DNA from: an uncultured Bacteroidales bacterium
Lineage (GTDB): Bacteria; Bacteroidota; Bacteroidia; Bacteroidales; UBA932
Length of the DNA stretch: 64,000 nt
Assembly (NCBI GenBank): GCA_900316525.1
Contig: ONDF01000012.1
Coordinates: 32,422 to 96,421 of the forward strand
Reading direction: 5' to 3'
Part shown: one piece after another, positions 1 to 7,204 of the stretch
How the letters are laid out: each line of letters starts with the position of its first letter
Position numbering within the stretch: the first letter of the stretch is position 1
Position numbers and translations under genes: made by a program
Notes under the pieces: model-generated
What the model was told of the DNA's origin: nothing
Databases searched by the model: none
What the model saw: only the letters and a program-made list of their open reading frames with translations

Positions 1-1998
1 CCGACGGTTCGGAATGTACAGCAGAAGGTCCTCGTAGGCCGATTCCTCGCTGTCGAAGAAGATCCGCACCTGCCGCCGGGTGGCCAGGCCGTCCAAGGCG
101 GCAGGGTCGTTGTCGCGCACCTGGAAATGCAGGCCCACCGGCTTACCCGGAACGCTGCCGTACATCTCCTCCTCGAACAGTTTCACCAATTCGGGACGAC
201 GCTTCTTCTCCCAGTCCTTCACGGTGCGGGTTCCGGCCAGCAGGTCCGGTAGCGTAAAGGACGGGACCTTCTCTTCGTCATAAAGAAAGCCCTCCAGCGG
301 GTCGAAGGCCGGCTTGACGACGAGGTCCGTCACGTCCACCCAGCCGGAATCGTTCTTGGCCGCGAACCGGTTGCACCAGAAGCCGAACTTCGCGCCCACC
401 CACAGCTCGGGCTGCGCAAAGAAGCTTCCTTCCACCTTCGTAAACCGCTTTCCATCAAGACTGTAGCTGAACCGGCAGACGGCGTCGGGGACATTCCCCT
501 CCACCGCCTTCGCCCGGACGTCCAGTTCCACCCAGACGACGACTTCGGGCACATCGGGATAGCTCACCAGCGGAACATTCTTCGACTCCCGACTATGCGG
601 GAGCGGTTCGTACCGATAGGGCAGCACAGCCAGCTCCCGGACGGTCTCAGCCGCGCCCTCATTGGCCTTTAGGCATTCGACATAGTCCAGGACGGCGCCC
701 TTTCCGGTATCGGTCAGGCGCAAGCCGGCGTAATCGTTCCCCATCACGGCGAAACCGGCCTGCTCGCCCCGCTCCTTGAGCTGCGGGTTCGGCCGGAAAG
801 CGAGCTTCGCCCGGACGGTGAACCGCTCGGCCGGGAACTTCTGCGCCAGGAAATTCGGGCAATCCCACAGGCTCCGGTAGGGCCAGGTCTGCTGCACCGA
901 ATACAGCCGTACGCCGTCCTGCAACGCATAATGCCAATACGGCGACGGCAACGCCGGATACTGCCATTCCAGGCCGATGCCGTAGGGTTTGTAACCCTTC
1001 TTGTCATTTCGAGCGGAGGCGGAGCCGGAGTCGAGAAATCTAAAGTCCCCCACCGGCTGCCCCACGCCGTCCCCGTCGGGATCCACGCCGATGAGCGGCC
1101 AGCCATCGGCCTGCCAGGTCATCGGCTGGAGGTGCAGGATGCGCCCGTAGGCGCCCTTGTCCTGGAAATGGAGGAACCAGTCCTCCCCTTCCGGCGTATC
1201 CACCCAGGCGCCCTGATGCGGGCCGTTGATGGTACCCGGCGCCCAGGCCATCACGATGCGCTCCTCGTAGGGGCCGAACGGGTTGTCGGCCCGCAGGACC
1301 GTCTGCCAGCCCGTGGCCACGCCGCCGGCCGGCGAGAAGATGTAATACTTCCCGTCCCGCTTGTAGAACTTCGTCCCTTCGATGGTCGGCTGGCTCAGAT
1401 GCCCGTCATACACGATGCGGGAAGGGCCGAGGAGGCGCGTCCCGTCCGGCGCCATCGGCGCGACGAACAGGATGCTCTTGTTCCCCGCCCGGGAACCCGC
1501 GCAACCGTGTGACAGATAAGCCTTTCCATCTTCATCCCAGAAAGGGCAAGGGTCGATGAACCCCTTCTCCCGGACCACCCACACGGGCGGTTCCCATGGG
1601 CCTGCCGGATCCTGCGTCCGCACCATGAAGATGCCCCGGTCCGGATCGCCCACATAGATGTAGTACCAGCCTTCGTGGAACCGGATGGCCGGCGCCCACA
1701 CGGCTTTGCCGTGGTGCACCACCGTCCGGAAATCGTTCTCCGGACCTTCCCAGCCGGCGCCGGGGTACTCCGTGAGCGCCGCGCCCACGAGCTCCCAGTT
1801 CACCAAATCCCGCGAATGCAGGATGGGCAGGCCCGGGAAGCAGTTGAACGACGACGCCGTCATCCAATAGTCCTCCCCCACCCGGCACACGTCCGGATCG
1901 GAATAATCGGCATGCAGCACCGGATTCTGATACCGGAACTGGGCAAAAAGGCCGCCGCTTACGAGCACGGCGGCCAGGAGAGAGAGGATTCGTTTCAT
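1..1998 (-). CDS. GH43 glycosidase fused to a CE15-like esterase domain (3' end outside the window)
   Basis: Reading from the ATG at 1998 to the window edge gives 666 residues without a stop. Residues 1-19 are a signal peptide. Residues 25-300 form a five-bladed GH43 propeller with the expected catalytic acids: D34 (SDPDV), D149 (FIDPCPF) and E207 (PTIEGTKF). Residues about 345-565 look like the beta-sandwich that follows GH43 xylosidase/arabinofuranosidase domains. From about 573 (YDEEKVPSFTLPDLL, then EKKRRPELVKLFEEEMYG) the sequence matches the N-terminus of Bacteroidota CE15 (glucuronoyl esterase-like) proteins; its catalytic serine would lie outside the window. It starts 2 nt after the kdgA stop, last in the lacI-kdgK-kdgA operon. 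A repeat-like stretch encodes residues 320-337. GH43 is secure from the motifs; CE15 rests on the N-terminal segment only. Likely periplasmic removal of side chains or esters. Confidence 0.85.
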   Translation of the reverse strand, partial: MKRILSLLAAVLVSGGLFAQFRYQNPVLHADYSDPDVCRVGEDYWMTASSFNCFPGLPILHSRDLVNWELVGAALTEYPGAGWEGPENDFRTVVHHGKAVWAPAIRFHEGWYYIYVGDPDRGIFMVRTQDPAGPWEPPVWVVREKGFIDPCPFWDEDGKAYLSHGCAGSRAGNKSILFVAPMAPDGTRLLGPSRIVYDGHLSQPTIEGTKFYKRDGKYYIFSPAGGVATGWQTVLRADNPFGPYEERIVMAWAPGTINGPHQGAWVDTPEGEDWFLHFQDKGAYGRILHLQPMTWQADGWPLIGVDPDGDGVGQPVGDFRFLDSGSASARNDKKGYKPYGIGLEWQYPALPSPYWHYALQDGVRLYSVQQTWPYRSLWDCPNFLAQKFPAERFTVRAKLAFRPNPQLKERGEQAGFAVMGNDYAGLRLTDTGKGAVLDYVECLKANEGAAETVRELAVLPYRYEPLPHSRESKNVPLVSYPDVPEVVVWVELDVRAKAVEGNVPDAVCRFSYSLDGKRFTKVEGSFFAQPELWVGAKFGFWCNRFAAKNDSGWVDVTDLVVKPAFDPLEGFLYDEEKVPSFTLPDLLAGTRTVKDWEKKRRPELVKLFEEEMYGSVPGKPVGLHFQVRDNDPAALDGLATRRQVRIFFDSEESAYEDLLLYIPNRR

Positions 1999-2000
1999 AC

Positions 2001-2663
2001 TTACGCCTTAAACCAGTCGAGGCACTTCGCGCAGAGGGCGGAGACGGAGGCCCAGTCGCCGGCCTTGATGACCTCCTTCGGGAAGAGCTTGGAGCCCATG
2101 CCCACGGCGGTGACGCCGGACTTGGCCCAGGCCGTGAGGTTCTCCTCGGTGGGTTCCACCGCGCCGGTGCACATGATCATCGCCCACGGCAGCGGGCCGA
2201 GGACGTTCTTCACGAACGCAGGACCGCCCACGGTGCCGGCCGGGAACACCTTCACCAGGTCGCAGCCCAGCTCCATCGCATGGACAATCTCCGTCACGGT
2301 GCCGCAGCCAGGGCTGTACGGCACGCCACGGCGATTGCAAATCGGGGCCACCTCGTCCACCAGGCACGGCGACACGATGAAATCCGCGCCCAGCTGCATA
2401 TACAGCGCAGCCGTCGGTGCATCGAGAATCGTCCCGGCGCCGAACGCCATTTCCGGACACTCCGCCCGCACAAAGGAAATCACCTCCTTGAACACCCGAT
2501 GGGCGCCGTCGCCCCGGTTCGTGAACTCGAACGCGCGGATCCCGCCGTCATAGCAAGCCTTGACCACCTTCTTGGTCAATTCCACATCCGCATTGTAAAA
2601 CACAGGTACTATTCCAGTACCCCTGATGATACTGATGGTATCAATCTTTCTGAATTTCGACAT
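2001..2663 (-). CDS. kdgA: 2-dehydro-3-deoxy-6-phosphogluconate (KDPG) aldolase
   Basis: This 220-residue cytoplasmic TIM-barrel aldolase splits KDPG into pyruvate and glyceraldehyde-3-phosphate, the last step of uronate catabolism. E46 in FEFTNR matches the catalytic glutamate, and K138 in DLVKVFPAG matches the Schiff-base lysine of the family. The length is normal. It lies between kdgK (63-nt gap) and the GH43 fusion gene (2-nt gap) in the operon headed by lacI, so the LacI-type operator at 4801-4814 probably controls it. Broader 4-hydroxy-2-oxoglutarate aldolase activity is common in the family and cannot be excluded, but the neighbouring KDG kinase makes KDPG the likely substrate. Confidence 0.93.
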   Translation of the reverse strand: MSKFRKIDTISIIRGTGIVPVFYNADVELTKKVVKACYDGGIRAFEFTNRGDGAHRVFKEVISFVRAECPEMAFGAGTILDAPTAALYMQLGADFIVSPCLVDEVAPICNRRGVPYSPGCGTVTEIVHAMELGCDLVKVFPAGTVGGPAFVKNVLGPLPWAMIMCTGAVEPTEENLTAWAKSGVTAVGMGSKLFPKEVIKAGDWASVSALCAKCLDWFKA

Positions 2664-2726
2664 ATTTCTACTTGTTGAGTGCTGATGGCGTATATGGAGT
2701 GTCGGAATGGAGCCATCAGCACGGAG

Positions 2727-3764
2727 TTAACGGGAAACCCGGCCGGAACCGCCGCCGGCGATGAGACCTTCGACTTCGGCGACGGTGACGCGGTTGTAGT
2801 CGCCGATGATGGTGTGCTTGAGGCAGGAGGCCGCCGCCGCGAACTCGATGGCCTGCTGGTCCGTGTCGTAGGCCAGGAGACCATAGAGGAGACCGCCCAT
2901 GAAGGAGTCGCCGCCGCCCACGCGGTCGACGATGTGGGTGATGTCGTAGCGCTTGCTCTGCCAGAGGGTGGTGCCGTCATAGAGGACGCCGCCCCAGGTG
3001 TTGTGGTTCGCGTTGATGGAGCCGCGGAGCGTCACCGCGACCTTCTTGCAGCGCGGGAAACGGTCCATGAGCTGGCGGCAGACGCTCTCGAAACGGGTCT
3101 GGTCGATCTCGCCGCCCGTCTTCTCCGCGTCGAAGCCCTCGGGCTTGATGCCGAACTCCTTCTCCGCGTCCTCCTCGTTGCCGAGGATGAGGTCGCAGCC
3201 TTCCACGAGGGCTGGCATGACCTCGGAGGCGGACTTGCCGTACTTCCACAGCTTCTTGCGGTAATTGAGGTCGCAGGAAACCTTCACGCCCATCTCGTTA
3301 GCGACCTTGATGGCCTCCAGGCAGGCGTCGGCCGCGCCCTGGCTCAGCGCCGGGGTGATGCCGGTCCAATGGAACCAGTCGGCCCCCTCGAGGACCTTGC
3401 GCCAGTCCACCATGCCGGGCTGGATCTCGGAGATGGCGGAATGGGCCCGGTCATAGACGACCTTGGAGCCACGCGCCACGGCGCCGGTCTCCAGATAATA
3501 GATGCCCACGCGGTCACCGCCCCAGACGATGCCGTCGGTGCCGACGCCGAAGCCGCGGAGCTCCGCGACGCACATGTCGGCGATGTCGTTCTTGGGAAGC
3601 CGGGTGACGAACTGGGTGTCGATGCCGTAATTGGCCAGGGAGACGGCCACGTTGGCCTCGCCGCCGCCGAAGGTGGCGTCGAACTGATGGGCCTGCGAGA
3701 AGCGCAGGTAACCGGGGGTGGAGAGGCGAAGCATCACTTCGCCGAAGGTAACTACTTTAGGCAT
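2727..3764 (-). CDS. kdgK: 2-dehydro-3-deoxygluconate kinase (PfkB family)
   Basis: This 345-residue PfkB-family sugar kinase phosphorylates 2-keto-3-deoxygluconate to KDPG with ATP. The N-terminal FGEVMLRLSTPG segment and FGGGEANVAVSLANYG (substrate side) are typical, and DRVGGGDSFMGGLLYGL near residue 285 is the second PfkB signature with the catalytic Asp. The usual GAGD is GGGD here, which is conservative. It starts 1 nt after the lacI stop and is followed by kdgA, so kinase and aldolase are made together. The kduI/kduD products made from the divergent operon at 22.4 kb feed this enzyme. Confidence 0.93.
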   Translation of the reverse strand: MPKVVTFGEVMLRLSTPGYLRFSQAHQFDATFGGGEANVAVSLANYGIDTQFVTRLPKNDIADMCVAELRGFGVGTDGIVWGGDRVGIYYLETGAVARGSKVVYDRAHSAISEIQPGMVDWRKVLEGADWFHWTGITPALSQGAADACLEAIKVANEMGVKVSCDLNYRKKLWKYGKSASEVMPALVEGCDLILGNEEDAEKEFGIKPEGFDAEKTGGEIDQTRFESVCRQLMDRFPRCKKVAVTLRGSINANHNTWGGVLYDGTTLWQSKRYDITHIVDRVGGGDSFMGGLLYGLLAYDTDQQAIEFAAAASCLKHTIIGDYNRVTVAEVEGLIAGGGSGRVSR

Positions 3765-3765
3765 A

Positions 3766-4767
3766 TTATATCGATAGGTTTTGTTGCTTGTTGCGGCAGG
3801 AGGATTCCCGCACTTTCAGTTCCATGGGCACGACGACGGTCCCCTCCTCCCCGGCCAGGAAGGCCTGGGCGGCCTGACGGCCCATTTCGAAGGGATTCAG
3901 GGCGAGGGAGCTCATGGACGGGGTCATCAGGGCCGTGAAGGCTTCGTTGGCCGTGCCCACGATGCCGAAGTCCTCCGGAATGCGGAGGCCCCGCTCCCGC
4001 GCGGCCTCGATGGCGCCGAGGGCGGAGAAGTCGCCGGCGCTGTAGAGCGCGTCGCAGCCCGCGTCGATGGCCTTGAGGCCCGCCTCATAGCCGGTTTCCC
4101 GGACGATGGTGTCGTAATGGACGATGGATTCGTCCACAGGAAGACCGCTGTCCCGGAGCGCCTGGCGGTACCCTTCCAACCGGGCGGCATACGCCTCGGA
4201 GTTCATATAGCCCGCGAGCGTGCCGATGCGCCGGTATCCCTGCTCCACCAGATGCTTCGTGGCGGCATAGGCGCCCTCGAAGTTGTTGCTGACGACCTTC
4301 GCGCCGGGCAGCTCGCTGAAAACGCGGTCGAACTGCACGAGCGGGATCCGGTCGCCGAGCACTTCCAGGATATGGTTTCCGTTGTCCGAGCCGATGGCAT
4401 GGGACATCAGGACCCCCGCCACCTGGTTGTTCTTGAGCGTCCGGAGCGCCTTCACCTCCGCCTCGAACCGTTCGTGGGTCTGGCAGATGAGGACGCAGTA
4501 GCCGGCCGCTTCCAGGATAGACTCGGCCCCGCCGATGACGTTGGAGAAAAAGTTGCGATGGATGCGCGGGACGATGATGCCGACAATGTCGGACCGTCCC
4601 TTCCGGAGATTGGACGCGACGATATTGCGTTCATAGCCCATTTCCGCCGCCATCTTTTCGACGGCCAGGCGGGTTTCCTCCTTCACGCGCGGGCTGCCGG
4701 AAAGCGCCCGCGAAACCGTGGACGGCGTCACCCCGAGGGCGGCGGCTATGTCGGAGATCGTCACCAT
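3766..4767 (-). CDS. LacI-family transcriptional regulator of the uronate locus
   Basis: The protein is a 333-residue LacI/GalR-type repressor. Residues 3-22 (TISDIAAALGVTPSTVSRAL) are the HTH and the hinge helix follows; about 60-320 form a periplasmic-binding-protein-like effector domain. It heads the lacI-kdgK-kdgA-GH43 operon. Its promoter has a -7 box TATCTTTG (4782 to 4775) and a TTTG -33 box (4806 to 4803) 20 nt upstream. The -33 box lies within the perfect palindrome TACAAACGTTTGTA (4801-4814), so autorepression is likely. The same palindrome lies in the kduD promoter. The effector is probably a uronate intermediate such as KDG or DKII, but this is inference. Only 7 nt separate the -7 box from the ATG. 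Confidence 0.93.
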   Translation of the reverse strand: MVTISDIAAALGVTPSTVSRALSGSPRVKEETRLAVEKMAAEMGYERNIVASNLRKGRSDIVGIIVPRIHRNFFSNVIGGAESILEAAGYCVLICQTHERFEAEVKALRTLKNNQVAGVLMSHAIGSDNGNHILEVLGDRIPLVQFDRVFSELPGAKVVSNNFEGAYAATKHLVEQGYRRIGTLAGYMNSEAYAARLEGYRQALRDSGLPVDESIVHYDTIVRETGYEAGLKAIDAGCDALYSAGDFSALGAIEAARERGLRIPEDFGIVGTANEAFTALMTPSMSSLALNPFEMGRQAAQAFLAGEEGTVVVPMELKVRESSCRNKQQNLSI

Positions 4768-4774
4768 TGCGGTG

Positions 4775-4782
4775 CAAAGATA
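4775..4782 (-). promoter_or_regulatory. -7 box of the lacI-kdgK-kdgA operon promoter
   Basis: Read on the minus strand this is TATCTTTG, a perfect fit to the Bacteroidota -7 consensus TAnnTTTG. A TTTG -33 box lies 20 nt upstream at 4806-4803. The ATG of lacI is 7 nt downstream, so the transcript probably has almost no leader. Confidence 0.75.
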
Positions 4783-4800
4783 GGGAAGATTCCGAAATAA

Positions 4801-4814
4801 TACAAACGTTTGTA
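4801..4814. promoter_or_regulatory. LacI-type operator overlapping the lacI promoter
   Basis: TACAAACGTTTGTA is a perfect 14-bp palindrome with the central CG typical of LacI-family operators. It covers the -33 box of the lacI promoter. An identical core occurs at 22416-22429 in the kduD promoter. Binding by the adjacent LacI protein is inferred. Confidence 0.8.
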
Positions 4815-4825
4815 CAAACTTTCCG

Positions 4826-4851
4826 AAAAAAGCCCGGCGGGCGGCCGGGCT
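4826..4851 (-). terminator. Rho-independent terminator of the thioredoxin-like gene
   Basis: On the minus strand a perfect 8-bp stem AGCCCGGC/GCCGGGCT with a 5-nt loop is followed by six T. It starts 9 nt after the stop of the gene at 4861-5952 and separates it from the lacI promoter. Confidence 0.85.
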
Positions 4852-4860
4852 ATCATCAGA

Positions 4861-5952
4861 CTACTTGAAAATCTCGGCGAGCTTGGCCTCGAGGGCATCG
4901 CCGCGGAGGCAGCGGGCCACGACGGTTCCTTCCGGATCGATCAGCAGGTTGTCCGGGATGGAATTGACGTTGTACACGTCGGAGGCGACGGTCTTCCAGT
5001 ACTTGAGGTCGGAGAGGTGGATCCAGGGCATTTCCCATTCCTTGATGGCTTCCACCCAGGGCTCCTTCTCGCGGTCGAAGGACAGGCCCACGACCTCGAA
5101 TCCCTTGTCGTGATACTTCGCATAGGCGTTGACCACATTGGGCATCTCCGCCTTGCAGGGGCCGCACCAGGAGGCCCAGAAATCGACGAGGACCCACTTT
5201 CCCTGGCCCACGTACTCGCTCAGCTTGTGCAGGTTGCCGTCCGGATCAGCCTCCTCGAGGTCGAGGAACTTCTGGCCGATGATGGCCTGCTTCTTCTCCT
5301 CGGCTTCCTTCTGGCGGGCGACGGATTCGTCAATCTTGCGCTTGAGGTCGAGCACATACGGATGCTTGGCGAACACCGCATCCGATTCCAGCAGCTCATT
5401 GAACTTGTCCGGTCCGGCGAGGGAGCGGACATTGCGGATGAAGGCGACCGGAATCAGGTTGTCCTGATTCTCCTCGACAACGCCGAGGTAGCAGTCGCGA
5501 AGCTTTTCAATCCAGGCGTCATACTCCTTCTCCTTCGCATCTATTTCCTCTTCGGGAAGTTTCATCAGCTCGGACACGAAGGCGTTGTATTCCTGCATCA
5601 TGGCATCGGTCTTCGCATCGCATTCGGCGAGCTTGTTGTTGAGGTCGGAACCCTGGAGGGTATTGTCAGCATAGTTCACCTGGATGGGCTTGCCGTCATT
5701 GAAGAGCATGAAACTCCAATTGGACTTGTCGGAGGTGATGTTCAGGAAGGCATCCTTCGGAGCCTTGCCCTTGAAAGCGAAAGCGCCGTTCGCGACGACG
5801 GCCGTGTCGATGGCCTCGCCGGTAATCTGGTCTACCAGAAGCACCTGGGCGCCGTCCTCGAGGCCCGTGCCGCTGATGGCATACTTTGCGGTATCGTTGG
5901 CGCACCCCACGGCCGCCATCACCGCCAGAAGAGCAATGATAATCTTTTTCAT
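4861..5952 (-). CDS. DUF4369/TlpA-like thioredoxin-fold lipoprotein
   Basis: This is a 363-residue lipoprotein: the signal peptide ends in AAVGC with Cys17 as the lipidation site. Residues about 25-110 resemble the DUF4369 beta-rich domain, about 110-220 are helical, and 225-363 form a TlpA/AhpC-type thioredoxin domain with the WCGPC redox motif near residue 262. Such proteins reduce or rearrange disulfides in the periplasm. It has its own -7 box TATCTTTA (5976 to 5969) and terminator, so it is probably not part of the PUL operon although it sits between its two halves. Genes of this type are common in Bacteroidota and a specific partner cannot be named. Confidence 0.88.
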   Translation of the reverse strand: MKKIIIALLAVMAAVGCANDTAKYAISGTGLEDGAQVLLVDQITGEAIDTAVVANGAFAFKGKAPKDAFLNITSDKSNWSFMLFNDGKPIQVNYADNTLQGSDLNNKLAECDAKTDAMMQEYNAFVSELMKLPEEEIDAKEKEYDAWIEKLRDCYLGVVEENQDNLIPVAFIRNVRSLAGPDKFNELLESDAVFAKHPYVLDLKRKIDESVARQKEAEEKKQAIIGQKFLDLEEADPDGNLHKLSEYVGQGKWVLVDFWASWCGPCKAEMPNVVNAYAKYHDKGFEVVGLSFDREKEPWVEAIKEWEMPWIHLSDLKYWKTVASDVYNVNSIPDNLLIDPEGTVVARCLRGDALEAKLAEIFK

Positions 5953-5995
5953 TTTCAGTAATTTTTGGTAAAGATACGAAAAATCCTGCTAGTTA

Positions 5996-7198
5996 TCACT
6001 TCCGCACCTGCAGGTTCAGTTCCTGGACGGCGGGCTTGAAGAAAGCGTCGCCATCGGCCTCCACGCATAGCGTAATGCCGGACCACAGGCGCTCGGGATC
6101 CGTCCCGAAGTAATCCGGGTCGATGCGGAAGGTGTACTCGCCTGTCTGGATGGCGGGGCCGGAAATGAGCACGACACGGGGGCGTACGGCGGCGTGGTCG
6201 CCGCCCGGCGCGTTCCGGGTCTCATCGACAAAGACCGGTTCCACCGTGAAGGTGTCCCCCTGGACGGTCGCATTCATCTTGATGTGCTTGTCCGGGTCGT
6301 AGACCAGCAATTCACCATTGACACGGGCGGACAGATACTGCATCCGCTTGCCCCGGACGGCCGCGTACCGGGCGCGGGCCAGGCGGACCATTTCCTCGTC
6401 AGGGTACCAGAACTGCTCGTGCGGGTCCATCGTCTCGTGTCCGTCCTCATACCAGCGCGAGAAGTACACGCCGCCTTCCGGCCGGGGATTCTGCAGGGCC
6501 TTTTCGATGAACTTGGCGATATAATCCTGCGTCTCGGGGCACAGGTCGAAATGTCCCCTGCCGGCGTCGCACAGGAAGGAGATGCGGCTGTCGGGATACA
6601 TCATCCGGAAGGCCAGGGCCGGCAGCAGGCGCGCCTCCCACCACTCATATTCGCCCATTATCATCAGGCCCGGAATCTTGTCGATGTTCCGGGTCCTCCC
6701 CCACTCTACGTTGGCACGCCCGTACCCGCACAGGTTCGTACGGGGCGCATCCCCGTGGTAGGAGATGATGCACAGCGTCCGCTCCGGATTCCAGGCGGCG
6801 AAGTTCCACGGGAAAGTCGCCTGCGCGGAATGGCCGAACGGAATGACAGGAGCTTTCTCGATTTCCGGATGCCCCGTCCCCCGGGCGAAATCGGCTATCA
6901 GCGCCTTGAAGCGCGACTGGCAGTCCGTCGCCGGGTCCCAGTTCTGGGAGCCGCGCTGGACGAAGGCCATCGCCACGCCCAGCCGGTCCATTTCCCGGCA
7001 GAAAGGCTCGCTCCGGAACAGCACTTCCTCCGTCATGTTCTGGTGGCAGTAGAGCACCGCCTTGACCTCGGAAGCGCCCTGCGGCAGCCGCAGGTACGCC
7101 CGGCTTCCCGGCTCGCCGGTGGCGTAGTCAAAATGCGGCTGCGCCCCCGCAGCGAGCGGGAGCACAGCAAGCAGGAAAAGGATAATTCTACGAATCAT
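5996..7198 (-). CDS. Secreted alpha/beta-hydrolase, probable carbohydrate esterase
   Basis: This 400-residue protein has a signal peptide (residues 1-19, ending AAGA/Q). An alpha/beta-hydrolase core runs to about residue 240, with PFGHSAQATFPW as the nucleophile elbow (Ser in GHSAQ) and GRGHFDL as a candidate for the catalytic His. The C-terminal 120 residues are beta-rich and may be an accessory domain. It is the last gene of the susC-headed operon, 6 nt after the lyase/beta-helix fusion. Removal of acetyl or methyl esters from the target uronan is the most likely role from context. I cannot assign it to a numbered CE family. Confidence 0.75.
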   Translation of the reverse strand: MIRRIILFLLAVLPLAAGAQPHFDYATGEPGSRAYLRLPQGASEVKAVLYCHQNMTEEVLFRSEPFCREMDRLGVAMAFVQRGSQNWDPATDCQSRFKALIADFARGTGHPEIEKAPVIPFGHSAQATFPWNFAAWNPERTLCIISYHGDAPRTNLCGYGRANVEWGRTRNIDKIPGLMIMGEYEWWEARLLPALAFRMMYPDSRISFLCDAGRGHFDLCPETQDYIAKFIEKALQNPRPEGGVYFSRWYEDGHETMDPHEQFWYPDEEMVRLARARYAAVRGKRMQYLSARVNGELLVYDPDKHIKMNATVQGDTFTVEPVFVDETRNAPGGDHAAVRPRVVLISGPAIQTGEYTFRIDPDYFGTDPERLWSGITLCVEADGDAFFKPAVQELNLQVRK

Positions 7199-7204
7199 AA
7201 TCAG

